A stretch of DNA of 64,000 nucleotides, taken from assembly GCA_963966185.1 (NCBI GenBank), contig CAWZYM010000077.1:216001-280000 (forward strand). Reading direction: 5' to 3'. The position numbers and the translations under genes are program-made. Of the stretch, positions 25,352 through 36,479 are shown in pieces. The notes beneath the pieces are model-generated. The model did not search any database. It was not told the DNA's origin and saw only the letters and a program-made list of their open reading frames with translations. The stretch is from Rhabditoides inermis (Eukaryota > Nematoda > Chromadorea > Rhabditida > Rhabditidae). The stretch's first letter is position 1. Each line of letters begins with the position of its first letter.

Positions 25352-27009
25352 CTATGAGAAAGGGAAGAACAGCGGGAACAGTCTGTGCTCCCCGTCCCCG
25401 TCTCGGAATCCCTTCGCGAATGGATTAGACTCGATCTTCAACGAGGTGATCTAAACACGTAATGTTAGAAGCTTGCGATTATCGCTTGGAGCTGTTAGCC
25501 GAACCACTTCTGGTACGGATATATCTGTATTTCAGTGTTGTGGGCAATGAATGGACTTGCGATCGCCTATTTATCCTCGGCCACTTTCCCGCCACTGTCT
25601 CTCTGTTATCATTAGCCCATTGCAATATAGAGTGCAGCCGCTGTTTGCGAGCGCGCGTGGGTCTGGCAGTTCTCTTCCATATGGGACGTGGCCGTGTGGC
25701 GCAATGGATAACGCGTCTGCCTACGGAGCAGAAGATTGCAGGTTCGATCCCTGCCATGGTCGTATCTTTTGCGTTTCAAATGAATTTGTCTCAAATAAGT
25801 TTTGCCAACACATATTACGTGGTATCTTCTGCTTGGGGGCGTAAAATGTCCATTTTTGGGTTTTAATCCTGAGAAACAATCTCTTTGTCGGTTTGATAAA
25901 AAGAAAAACACGAACTCACCCTGTGATTTTGATAAGCGGTCACAGCGATGAAGCTGGTCTCGGGAAAGATCACAGTTTTGCGCGTAGTTTCTAAACGTGG
26001 ATGATCAGTGTGACAAGATGGATTCGTTTGCATACCTTCCCCATCATGTCTCACAATATGGATGCGAGGCTGGTACTTGTGCATTGAATTGACGATGATC
26101 TCAAATGCAAAACATTATACCAACAATCCAAGGAACAAGTTGAAGTGAGTGAATGATGCATGACTGACGTGTCCATTGCTGTCCAGCTGGTTGTTGGTGA
26201 GCTTGAGTCTGTCTAGCAGTACTGGCTGTCTCATCCACGCCCGCCCCTGCTGAGGAGAGTCCGGGTGCGCGAACACTCGAGACGGCAACTCCGGCTCGCC
26301 TAAACACCATTTCGAATCGACAAATGACGATGCGGTATATGTATTCGCAAAAAAAAGCGCTATGGGCTGTTGGGTTGATCAAAAACGGCAAACATGGACA
26401 AAAAAAGGCAAAAGTTTAGAGAACCAAGTAATACATATTGCAAGGTAGAACGTAGAAATAAGGAAGTGTGAGTGTCTGACCGGGTCCGGTGGCGGTCCAT
26501 CTGCTGTGATGGAACGAGTAGCGGTACCTCCTTCCATCCACTGGAACCACATCTGCCAGAATGGAGTAGAGAGCGAGTGGATCGAGACTCACCCGCAGGT
26601 GCAGCGTCGGGAACATACGCCTGAATGGATATGTATATCAGTGTATTTCAAGTTTGGTTATTTCAATTTTGAACACTTCAATTTCCAATCTCAAAGAGCC
26701 ACTCACCGCCCGGCTTTTGTGACGATCATCTCTGTTCCGAGAGCGTGGAATCGTCTCCACAGCTGCCGGCCCTCCAGGGAGACACGCGTACAGGACAGGG
26801 GATCCTGGAGGTGGAGAGTTGATGAGGCGACACACGCGTGAAAGAGGACAGTTCAGACTTACCTGCTCTTCTCTCTCCTCCTGCTCCTTCTCCTGCTCCG
26901 GCGTCTCCCTATCTGACGACGTCGCTTCTGCCTCCGGCACCACCGACCATATCCGGCGTCTTTTGACCGGCTTGCTGAGAATACAGTCAATACTGAAGTC
27001 TGTGGGCAT
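25352..27009 (-). CDS. T-box transcription factor with N-terminal eh1-like motif
   Basis: T-box DNA-binding protein of about 249 residues in seven exons. Exon 1 (27009-26863) encodes [15 protein letters not shown], an engrailed-homology-1-like Groucho-recruiting motif next to a basic patch. The T-box then runs almost to the C-terminus. Diagnostic pieces in order are [83 protein letters not shown] and [17 protein letters not shown], with a stop 15 codons later. All hallmark segments are intact, so it should bind [18 protein letters not shown] and YQNHR resemble the Tbx1/Tbx20 side of the family, but subfamily is unresolved and ITSLKI is atypical. There is almost no C-terminal regulatory region. 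The last intron (about 25452-25917) carries an antisense tRNA gene. The gene lies 258 bp downstream of the nuclear receptor on the same strand. Confidence 0.88.
25690..25762 (+). tRNA. tRNA-Arg (anticodon ACG), nested antisense in a T-box intron
   Basis: The same 73 nt as 17525-17597: acceptor stem GGCCGTG/CATGGTC, anticodon loop CTACGGA, B-box GGTTCGATCC, and TCTTTT a few bases after the 3' end as the Pol III terminator. It lies wholly inside the last intron of the minus-strand T-box gene. Confidence 0.95.
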
Positions 27010-27258
27010 ACTGTAGCCCCGGCTGGCAGCAACGCATCAAATGAAACGAGTTCTCGACTATTTGCGACATGTGGTTTCACATTTCGCACACTGTAGATTT
27101 ATGACAAATTGGTGGCTCGAGTGGGCGCGAGAGAGTGTGCGAGAGTTGGAGAGCGCCGGCGAGAGAGTGTTGTTCTCGGGGAGGGCCAGAGTGCGGGGCG
27201 ATTTGTCACCGCCTGAGGGCACATCTGGAGTGAGGCAAACGGGAAGAGGGGGCATGGC

Positions 27259-27264
27259 TTTATT
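27259..27264 (-). terminator. Polyadenylation signal of the nuclear receptor
   Basis: AATAAA on the minus strand begins four bases after the TGA stop, implying an extremely short 3' UTR. The downstream T-box gene starts about 250 bp further on. Confidence 0.7.
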
Positions 27265-27267
27265 CCA

Positions 27268-28674
27268 TCATTCACTCGACACAACACAGTCGACGAGAGA
27301 TGCGACGTCGAAGTTTTCGAGGGGGACAGCGGGGTGGGGGAGGGAGAGGAGACGGTCACACAGAGACAGCACGCGCTCACTCCGCTCCGTGCCGCGCACC
27401 AGCCCCGCCCCCTCGAGCCCCGCCTCCTGCGAGAAGACCGGCTGGTAGGCGATGGAATACCGCACTATCCATATACGGTAGATGGGAGCGAGTGGGGCGG
27501 CGAAAGAGAGAGAGGACCAAACGGAACCTGAATGTAACAATGTTTCCCTTATTGATGTATTCGTTCCCTAACCGAGTCTGCATAGAACATAGCAAGTGGC
27601 GAGTCTTCTCTCCTCTGCATCGAATTCGAACAGCGAATGGATCGGCTGCAAACATTTACTCTTGACTACCATTGTGCGTTTTTGCATTGTATTGGTGTGA
27701 AACAGAGGTACTATCTGTGTGATCAATCACATACTCACCGCCAGATTGTCTCTGTGTGCTATGGCTGCGAGAGCAGTGAGAGGGTGCGCCAATTCCAGCA
27801 GGATCTTCCGTCTCTCATCAGCTGATACACAGAAGAGGACACAGGAACGGGCGGCGGCAGACAAGCCATCCATGGCCAGTTCTTGAAGGTTGTTTATTGT
27901 TTATCACATGTTTATTCGGAATCGCAAATAGGATCGTAATCTAAAAGTCCTACGTTTATCTTATTAGGTTCTTCTGAAATGTAAAAAAAGGAAAGAAGGC
28001 AGTTTACCCTGCATTCTGCCGTCCTCCCGCGGCTCAGAACCCTCGTCCGGCTTCCTCGAGACAGCGCTACGACGACCGCGCTCGCGTTGCACGGCTAAGA
28101 ATGGGCATCTCTCTCTCTCTATCTCTCTCCCCCTCTCTCTCTTTCTTCGTCCCTCCCTCCCTCCCTCCCTCATTCCCTCATACCATGTCGGTTCATGTTC
28201 AGCTGAATGCACTTTGCGAATCGACAGGCGGGACACCAGTTTCTTCGATGGCGGTCCACCACACAGGCATTAGAGCCGGCTGAAAGGAGGGTGGAAGAGA
28301 GAGAGAGAGGGGGGGGGGGGAAGAGAGGGGAGAGAGAGACTCACATATGCAGGTGTACTGTATGTTCCTTCGCACGCTCCTCTTGAAGAAGCAGGAGCAT
28401 CCGTCGCATGTCCACAGTCCGTAGTGTCTTCCGAAGGAGCGATCGCCGCACACTTCGCAAGAGACAGAGGGCACGCGCTGCCGACCTGTCAAGAAGAGCG
28501 GATGGGGAACCAGAACAAAACAGTGCAAAGATCGTAGCCTGCAGTTTGTTTGAACAATCTCGCTTGTAGCTCGAAGATGGTGATATGGTTGATCTATCTC
28601 ACATATTGTATGAATAGAACTAAATGTGACTAAAGAGGGAAGTGAGGTAGGAAGGGGAAGACAGACTCACCCAT
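27268..28674 (-). CDS. Nuclear hormone receptor, NR2E-like
   Basis: Ligand-type nuclear receptor. The first coding exon supplies only ATGG (28674-28671). The next exon encodes zinc finger 1, [20 protein letters not shown] followed by [13 protein letters not shown] third adds zinc finger 2 with [19 protein letters not shown]. All eight zinc-ligand cysteines are present, and the P-box region [11 protein letters not shown] resembles NR2E receptors (tailless/PNR/HR83 branch). A charged hinge with several Arg residues follows. The ligand-binding domain spans three exons, including [36 protein letters not shown] and [19 protein letters not shown]. It ends VVSSE at 27271, so the domain is short (about 170 residues) for the family. 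NR2E placement is good; the exact ortholog (nhr-239 or nhr-236 type) is uncertain. Confidence 0.85.
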
Positions 28675-29283
28675 ATCGCGCTCGCTGGAGGAATGCTGGC
28701 CGCCTTCCAATTAGCAGGAACATGGCTGATCAAGCATTCAGAATCTGGTAACGGGGGGGGAGAGACTTGTAACTCCAGCCGCCTTCCTTCCGTCACTAGA
28801 CCGATCACATTTCACCTCTCTCCACACAGCGAAAGCACTGCATACGATATTACCATAATAGGAATGACGTCAGGTTTAGGCACAAAGATATCCCGAAGAG
28901 TGGAAAGGCGACTGGATCAGCGCCGTAAACTATTCCAATAAACCATAGTCTTAATAAAATGAGATTAGACCGTACTTTTATGTTTAGTTTTCACAGTTTT
29001 CACGACGTTCACGTTGTTGTTGCCAACGTGGCCACACCTAATCTCGGAGAAAATGACAGGGTCTTTTTTCAAGTGTCATGAATCATCGGGACTCTTTATC
29101 ACACGAAAGGGGCGTTTAGGGGCGTGATAACGACTCGCATATATGGAATCGAACGAAGCGTGTGTGTGCGTACAGAGTGACATCGCATTCCACTTGCGAA
29201 TGTTTCCTCGGTCGCATAGATTCCGTTCGCGTCAGTTCCAGTGCCATTGATTCATAACTGTTTCAATATTTCAGTCGGACACG
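28675..29283. promoter_or_regulatory. Divergent intergenic between nuclear receptor and galectin
   Basis: About 600 bp without a supportable gene. The galectin start lies nine bases downstream of a TATTTCAG acceptor, and the nuclear receptor reads in the opposite direction. A shared promoter is possible. Confidence 0.4.
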
Positions 29284-29833
29284 ATGATCGGAGGAGGCGT
29301 CGGCGTCATCCAGTTCAACAACGAGAGGTTCAACCCGGTGAGTGGAAGGAGTCTATTGTTTCATATCATATTAGAGCGTATCGCTCTTTTTCTTCAAAAC
29401 GAATTCATCTTGAGCGTATAACATCACTCGATCATAAGCAATCGAAACGTCTAGTTAGAAGGATCGTTTACTATATAATATTCGATTTTCCCAGGAGACC
29501 CCGGTTGTGCTTCCGGTGACCGGATTCAACGACGGACAGCGATTCCGCACCGTCATCATCCCCCACGGAGACAGATTCGCGGTGAGAGAGAGAAAGAGGG
29601 AGGGAGGGAGGGAGGGAGAGAGGGAGAGAGGGAGAGAGGGAGAGAGGGAGAGAGAGAGGGAGAGAGTATGACGTCATGGTTCAGATCAACCTCATGTCCG
29701 GCAGCGAGAATCTGTTCCACTTCAACGTGCGTTTCGATGAGCGGGCCATCGTGCGCAACTCGACCTCCGGGGGTGCATGGCAACAGGAGGAGAGGTGGTG
29801 CGACTCCTTCCCCTTCAAGGTACTCCCCCCTCC

Positions 29834-29888
<55 letters not shown>

Positions 29889-30260
29889 CTTTTTCATGAG
29901 ATTCTTTGATCCCAGATCGATCCGCGTCATATCTCTAGCTCTCCGTTCTGATCCTGATAACACGAGTGTTTCACTAATCGCGGTAGATAAGCCGACCACA
30001 AAACGTTTTGTGGGATGTAAACAACGCCTCGATTGCAGCACGGCCGCGCGTACACTTTCGAACTGCTGTGCCGCAACGGAATGGTGGTGGTGAGTAAACA
30101 AGTGAACAAACAAGTAAACAATCAATCAATGCATCGATTGAAGGTGATTCTGAACGGCGAGGAGCTGACGACGTTCTTCGAGCGCGACCCGCACTCTTCT
30201 GTGGACAGGATCGAGATCGAGGGAGACTGTCACGTGCACTCCACACACGTGTCCCACTAA
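29284..30260 (+). CDS. Galectin, single carbohydrate-recognition domain
   Basis: Beta-galactoside-binding lectin of 147 residues in five exons: 29284-29337, 29495-29581, 29685-29819, 30039-30089 and 30144-30260. Exon 3 holds the sugar-binding signature: FHFNVRFDE (H-N-R), IVRNS (N) and AWQQEERW (W, E, R). All the canonical contact residues of a galectin CRD are present, so lectin activity is expected. The following strands appear as HGRAYTFELLCRNGMVVV and ILNGEELTTFFERDP. There is no signal peptide, as is usual for galectins, which leave cells by non-classical secretion. It resembles the smaller one-domain nematode galectins rather than the tandem two-domain LEC-1 type. AATAAA at 30647-30652 is a likely polyadenylation signal. 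Confidence 0.93.
29592..29667. repeat. (GGGA)n and GA-rich tract in galectin intron 2
   Basis: Degenerate GGGA/GAGAGG repeats fill the short intron between galectin exons 2 and 3. Confidence 0.85.
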
Positions 30261-30646
30261 AGAGGGAGCGAGAGAAGAGGCATAAACGATATTTATTTCA
30301 TGAAAGACTTCTATGGTTTTCATTATGAAGTTCGTGTTTCTTTTCTCACTATACACAACACCACTTCATAGATTGTGCATTCTCACAGTCAGCGCGTATG
30401 CATCGTATGCATCTGTGAACCAAGTCAGCCACTCTGAATTGTATTCGATGATCCATCACTCTACACAGAACATCAAAAATACGCAGACTTCCACGATTGA
30501 TTTGGTTCACTTCTTACAGCCGAAAATCAGATAAGAAGAACACACAGGTATTGGTATACGATAGGTAGAAGAATTCCTCCTTTTTCCGCGTCTTATCCAC
30601 CTTTATTTTTTGTACATCATCGATCTCATCTGTTACACTTCATTTC

Positions 30647-30652
30647 AATAAA
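30647..30652 (+). terminator. Galectin polyadenylation signal
   Basis: AATAAA about 390 bp past the galectin stop; a plausible distal cleavage site before the convergent drebrin-like gene. Confidence 0.5.
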
Positions 30653-31078
30653 CACACCACAATCCTATAAATATATTTATATATAAGTATATCAATCTGT
30701 AAAATATATAAAATATGAGCCGACTATAAAGAAAAAGTGAATTGCAGACTTGGAATAGAAATCGAGTGCCTTAGGGATAGGATCACAAAAATGGCACCAC
30801 AACTCAAAGCACAAAGCACAATCGAGGCCGGGGAATCCATAAAGCCTCACGTCAAAGGGGGAGGGAGGGAATAAGGCTAAAGGGACAGGTATTCAAGTGA
30901 CTACAACAACGCGAGAGAGATTCAAAACAGTGCATGCATAGACTATACTAAAAACCACCACCGAACCATATTAATAAAAGTAGCGCAAACTAGTAAGACT
31001 CCGCGGTGAAAGCTGTTTCAGAAACGAGCTTCGGTAAATGTCCGAGGAAAGTGTAAGGGGGGGCGGCTGAGGCGCCGT
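30653..31078. other. Convergent 3' intergenic
   Basis: AT-rich sequence followed by the 3' flank of the minus-strand drebrin-like gene. No gene seen. Confidence 0.5.
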
Positions 31079-32785
31079 CTACTGCAGCAGGGTGACATAG
31101 TTGGCGGGGAAGAGACCGACGTGGCCATTCGGAGCCCGACCACGCCACCAACCAGCATCCACCTGCTCGATCTCACTGATCACCTCGTCCGGGTCGAACG
31201 AGATCTCCGAGGCGTCCTCTGCAAGAAGGGTACTGCCACTGAGAGGGAAGGGGGAGAGAGGGAAGGGGGAAGAGGGAAGGGCGAAGAGGGAAGGGGGAAG
31301 AGAGGGGGGAGAGAGGGAAGGGGGAAGGGGGAAGGGGGAAGAGAGAAGGGGGGAGAGAGGGGGGGGGGAGAGGATCACATACCGGCCTGGTAGTCCCATA
31401 GAGCGACGGCTCGCAGCCCCTCTCCCACCACATCAACACATGGCGGCTCCTCGTACTGCGGCACAGGGGGCGGGGCTGAAGGAGGCGGGGTTACAAACTA
31501 CATTTCCATGATACTACTGTTGTAAATATACAACTCGTCTGAAAATGAATGAAGATTAATCAACTCACCAATCTCCTCCATTGGCGGCTCTTCGTAGTAG
31601 CTAGATACGGCGGCAGGGGCGGGCGGAGGGACCATTGCGGGAGGAGCAGAAGGAGCAGGAGCAGGAGGAGCAGGAGCAGCAGGAGGAGGAGGAGCTACGG
31701 GAGTGGGGATCGGAGCAGGAGCAGGAGCAGATACAGGAGCAGGAGCGGGAAAGCGGGCAGGTTGCGATGTGACCGGAGCAGGAGGAGTCGACTTAACGGG
31801 CTCCTATAACAACGCCATGTTGAAATAGTAGATAGTGAGACGAAAGGAGAGGGAGCAGAGAAAGACAGGGAATAAGAGAGAAAGAGAAAGAGAAAAGATA
31901 AGAGAGAAAAGAAAGGAGACTCACGATGACACTGGGCGCTTTTCCATTGAACGACCCGGCCCCGTTGACAGTCCACTTGGAGGTCTTGGCTGCGGGCTTC
32001 GGCATCGGTGGAGGCGCGCCCGCAGACATCTGAAATACACATACATATCTCTCTCCTTCTCTCCCCCCTCTCCTCTCTCTCTCTCTCTCTCTCTTCCACC
32101 GTACCTGTTCGAACATGGCCCTCCTATTGGCGGCGATTCGCTGAGTCGGCTCGGACGAAGCAGCCGCTGGGGGAGGAGCAACGGGGGCGCGTTGGACGGG
32201 CACGGGACTCGGCGCCTTGGCGGGAGAGGGCGTCCTGGCGACCGCGTCGTCCCTCCTCCTCTGCTCCTGCTCCCTCTGCTCCCTCTGCTCGGCCTTCTCC
32301 CTCTCCTTCTCCTGCTTCCAGAACTCGTCCCTCGCCGCCAGTCCCGCGTCCCTATTCGGCTTGACAGGAGTGTAGACGGAGGAGACCGGAGCCGGCTGTG
32401 CGTACGACGCTTCCGCCTGCACATTATCGATTGATGGAACATATCGAAACGAATAAATACAATATCCAACTCATAAAATATAGTTGTTGTTGTTGTTGTT
32501 TTAACTGACAATACTGTGAAAGGGACACTGATAACTAATATATAAATATATTCAAATGCATTTGTGGAGACAACACGGAGAATGACAGGGAATTAGATGA
32601 CGCAGTCCGCGCTACCTGCGCGCTAAGTAATCATGTAAGATAGATTGACTGTATAAGCGTACCTTGTTGTCCTTCATTCCGGGCAGCTTCTCGACGGCGG
32701 ATGTGATGGTGGCGGAGTCCACGTCCAGCTCACTACGCGCGTACAACACAACGTGCACGCCCTTCAGGAATCTGCACACGACAAC

Positions 32786-32824
<39 letters not shown>

Positions 32825-33511
32825 ACAAAAGTTGAAGAATCTCAAATCTCACCGTTTCACGTCGTTGACGTGGCTAGTGGTGGAGGCGAGGCGAGTGGCC
32901 GGGACGGATTCGCCTTGCTGAAACAATATAATCAACTAGTCGATACTTGATCAGTCAATCAATGATTGAATCAATCTCACGCACCCAGTGGACGAGTACG
33001 ATCTTGGGTTGTGAGATGGCCTGGCTTTTGACGGCAGCGACTCCGTACTGCAACCGACCGGCGTTGAAGGAGGACGCGAACTCGTCCACTCCGTAGTCTG
33101 CAACAGGGAGCATGCGCATGAGATTGATTCAATTATAGATTGATCAATTATCGATTGGTATGGTTGGCATATGCAAATTGGTACCATATGGCTAAACTAT
33201 TGGTGGTACATATATGGTACGGTGCACACAAAACATGAATGTTGTGAGTTTAGGGATGGAGACAGCTATTTATACGACAACATAATTGCACACTATCCGG
33301 ATTAGTGACTGGGAAAAGAGAACCCACCGCCCTGTTCGCCCACACGCAGCACGTTCGAGTTGCCCTCGTACTCGAAGATCACCCTGAATTGGATTATTGA
33401 TCGATTATCGATTGAATGCTTGACTGACCAGTCGTCACAAGTCTTGGATGTGGCGACCTTGTCGAAAGCGGCGAGCAGCTCCCGCTCGTGCTGCTGGAAG
33501 TTCACCGTCAT
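31079..33511 (-). CDS. dbn-1: Drebrin-like/ABP1 actin-binding adaptor
   Basis: Links actin filaments to endocytic and membrane proteins. Ten exons give roughly 440 residues. The N-terminal ADF-homology domain is spread over five exons: [56 protein letters not shown] with [24 protein letters not shown] and [20 protein letters not shown] charged helical stretch ([20 protein letters not shown]) and a long Pro/Ala-rich linker follow. The C-terminal SH3 domain reads [20 protein letters not shown], then [20 protein letters not shown] and NYVTLLQ before the stop. This ADF-H, coiled, Pro-rich, SH3 order is the ABP1/drebrin-like architecture, as in C. elegans DBN-1. The exon holding the start codon begins five bases upstream, after TTGCAG; a further upstream ATG at about 33622 is possible but is not in the same exon. 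Confidence 0.9.
32780..32818. repeat. (CT)n in a drebrin-like intron
   Basis: Perfect CT tract on the plus strand, hence (GA)n in the transcript sense. Confidence 0.9.
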
Positions 33512-34126
33512 CCGCCCTGCAAGAGTGAGAGTGGGAAGCATATACACAACGTGAAGAGAAAACGCGAGAGAGAGATACTGACTGAATCACAGTCACGACC
33601 TGCCCTGCCGACCACTGACTCATTGTTGTGAGATAGAGAAAATAGATCTGCGAATAGCTGATTAGTCACAATTACGTTGTAAGACTACAGTGTCGGTCGG
33701 AAGGACTGTATATGGATAGCCGAGTGGAGTGAGAGAGATAAGGAAACTCGATCGGTTTCAACGGATGCAATGTGAACGACGCGATAAAAACCGGTGTGAG
33801 GCTCGCGCAGATCACAAATTCACAGCGGATGTATACGTAAATCCAGCTGGAACAAATCTGGAAAATAGGACTGTAATATTACAATTTTGGTTAATAAATT
33901 TTCATAGATTTATTGAAATCAGCTGTTGAGCAGCTGACCGCTGTGACGTCACTAATTTTGTGGTGCGTGTTAGGACCCGAGATGTGTGGAAAGTGTGTGC
34001 ACGTTTGAATTCACTTGGCAACCACCGACGTTTTGTTTACTTTTCTGCTTTATATTTGTTCATTTTATTTTGTTATTTCAATAAACATTGATTAATTATA
34101 ATTAAGTAATTTTGTGATTTGTATTC
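33512..34126. promoter_or_regulatory. Divergent intergenic between drebrin-like and RNPS1
   Basis: About 600 bp separating two divergent transcripts. It contains two CAGCTG hexamers near 33920 and an AT-rich stretch just before the RNPS1 acceptor. No gene seen. Confidence 0.4.
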
Positions 34127-34128
34127 AG
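34127..34128 (+). other. Splice acceptor abutting the RNPS1 start codon
   Basis: GTATTCAG directly precedes ATG, as in the two Hox genes, and supports trans-splicing or a non-coding first exon. Confidence 0.6.
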
Positions 34129-35452
34129 ATGGTTGAGAAAAAGGAGGAGGAGAAGAAGGGACGCCGTTCTCGTTCGAAGTCGTCTTCGTCTTCCTCATCG
34201 AGCAGTTCTTCGTCGTCGGGTTCCTCCCGCTCGTCGTCTTCTTCTAGCTCCTCCCGCTCACCTAGCCCCAGCAGAAACAAGGTTTGTGTCGGTTTTACAC
34301 TATGTTCGTTAAATTTGTCGTCTTCTGAGTGTCGCGAAATGTTTTCTTTGCTACTTGCTTTAAGTATGTATTGTTTGTTCGCTTTATCAAATGAGTTTTG
34401 ACATACATTTTTTGACTTTTGAATACTGTTATATATTTTGAAGGGACGCACCTCTCGTGCGCGTGGCTCTCGTTCTCCGCGTCGCTCTCCCGCGCGCCGT
34501 GGAGCTAATGCTGATCGTGGTGAGTAGCTGGGATGTTGTGTGTTAGATGTATTTGTTTTGATATTATTTTGAGTTTGTAGGCGATCGCAATTTGTCTCGT
34601 CGCTCTCCATCTCCGCGTCGCCGCCGTGGCTCCCGCTCCCCTGTTCGCAGACGCAGTCCGAGCCGTGACCGCGGACGCCGCTCGCCCGCGCGTCGCGCAT
34701 CTCCCCGCAGGTCGCCTGCACGCAAGGTTATTTTTGTAATTCACATTTTAATTGTTTTCCAACCTGTGAATTACAGTCTTCGCCGGCTGATCGTAAGGCG
34801 TCTCCTGGCCCGAAGCGTCGCCTCTGCATTCGTCATCTGTCGCGCAATGTGACGAAGGAGCACTTGGCGGAGATTTTCGGTCTGTACGGCACGCTCAAGT
34901 CGTGCGATCTGCCGAGCGATCGCCACCACCCGTCAATTGGCCGCGGTTATGGATATGTAGAATATGAAAATGCTGAGGATGCCGAGAAGGTGAGTATTGT
35001 TTACGTTTGATACCTATTGAATGTGGCATTCATTATCATATTGTTTTAAATATAACTGTGTTTACTTTGAGGCGGTGAAGCACATGGATGGCGGTCAGAT
35101 TGACGGCCTGACAGTGGAGGTGGAGCACACAATCGACCGCGCGAGACGGCCTTCTCCGGAACCGCGCCGTCGCTCGCCGCCTCGCCGCTCCCGCTCCCCC
35201 GTCCATCGCCGCCGCTCTCCATCTCCCCGTCGCGGAGCCAGCCCCAAGAGGAGGGGACGCTCTCGTGAGTATTTTAGCAGTTTTATATTTTATGTGTGTT
35301 ATTGAACATGAATAATGTTGTCGTCTTCAGCTGCTGGATTCGGGGGAGGACGCGGCACGGGCGGCAACATGGCTCCTCTGGGCACGAACCGCTTTGCGAA
35401 CAGGGGCGGGTCGAGGTCGCGCAGCCCGCGCCGCCGTCGCAGCAGGTCGTAG
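34129..35452 (+). CDS. RNPS1: RNPS1, SR-like exon-junction/ASAP complex protein
   Basis: Splicing co-activator bound to exon-junction complexes. Six exons (34129-34281, 34444-34519, 34581-34726, 34777-34989, 35072-35264, 35331-35452) give 300 residues. The order is a poly-Ser run, Arg/Ser-Pro repeats, one RRM and an Arg/Ser-rich tail. In the RRM, RNP2 is RRLCIRHLSRNVTKEHLAE and RNP1 is GRGYGYVEYENAEDAEK, followed by AVKHMDGGQIDGLTVEVE. The single central RRM flanked by a Ser-rich N-terminus and RS C-terminus is the RNPS1 architecture. A GTAAGT seven bases after the stop suggests a spliced 3' UTR. AATAAA at 35594-35599 is the likely polyadenylation signal. Confidence 0.93.
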
Positions 35453-35593
35453 ACTGGAGGTAAGTCCTCCATTGAATGTGAGTCCGCAACCAACAACACC
35501 CCTCCACATTGTTCATTCACTCTCGTCCCACTATAATCCACTACTGTTCCGGGATCTCTTTGTTACTATTTGTTATTATGTTGGACTATGCCT

Positions 35594-35599
35594 AATAAA
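35594..35599 (+). terminator. RNPS1 polyadenylation signal
   Basis: AATAAA about 140 bp after the RNPS1 stop codon. Confidence 0.75.
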
Positions 35600-35690
35600 G
35601 TATTTGTGTTGAAACTGTTTTGGTTTATTTTGCGAAGGTCTCACTGCGAGAAAACAATGTCAACAATTTTACCATAACGTAACAGAGGTA

Positions 35691-36283
35691 TAGGGTATCC
35701 CCCCGGTTCACGGTACGGCAGCCATCTCGCCGCATATTTTCCAGACATCATTTCATCGCATTTAGCCGCGCTATCGGCCCGCGCAAGACCATTTGACCGC
35801 GCGAATCGCGCGCTTTGCGGTCTGATTTTAGGGAAATGAAGGTGATTTGCAATTCTAATGAAGCATAGTTGTTCACCTTCCAGAGCTAATAACTCTTTCC
35901 GGAGTTGATGAATTTTTCCAATTTTTGGATATGTGGTGTGAATCCACAGTTCCAATAGAAGTCTAGATTTCGATTTTTGACTTTTGTTCTAGTTTTCTTG
36001 TTATCATTCGATAACCACGTTTTTGAGGCTATTCAATAGGTGAAATCTAGAAAACTTAATAACTCACTTCAAACCCATGCTACAGAACCCCGTTTGAGGG
36101 AGAAGGTTCTTTGATAGCGTCTTCACAGAACTCTAGTTTTCGATTTTTCGATTTCTTTCATTTTTGCCGTGTTTTCGGTGTAAAACCTCGAAATTTCTCC
36201 AATTTGCATAAAAAGCTCGTCATTTCGCCCATGTCTGGCCGACCGCCGATAATTCGCGTACCGTGAAAATGGGGGATACCCTA
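35691..36283. mobile_element. 593-bp MITE with terminal inverted repeats and TA target duplication
   Basis: The left end TAGGGTATCCCCC...TTCACGGTACG is mirrored at the right end by CGTACCGTGAA...GGGGGATACCCTA. The inverted repeats are about 27 bp with a short mismatch in the middle. TA dinucleotides flank both ends (35689-35690 and 36284-36285), which is the target-site duplication of Tc1/mariner-type (IS630) transposition. The interior has no transposase frame, so it is non-autonomous. Confidence 0.8.
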
Positions 36284-36479
36284 TAAATTCGCGCGCCTAG
36301 GGGTAATAGCGTGTTGAGCGTTGCGGCGTGGATACGAAAGTCAAATTCAAGTATCTTATCGTTCACGTGTGTTCCGTTTGATTGGTCGACGTCGTCAACA
36401 CCTTGTTCGGTGCGATGTATGGCCGAAGGGTGCGGAGGTGAGTGATTATCCAATGTTATGTCTTATTCTCCCACGTTCA

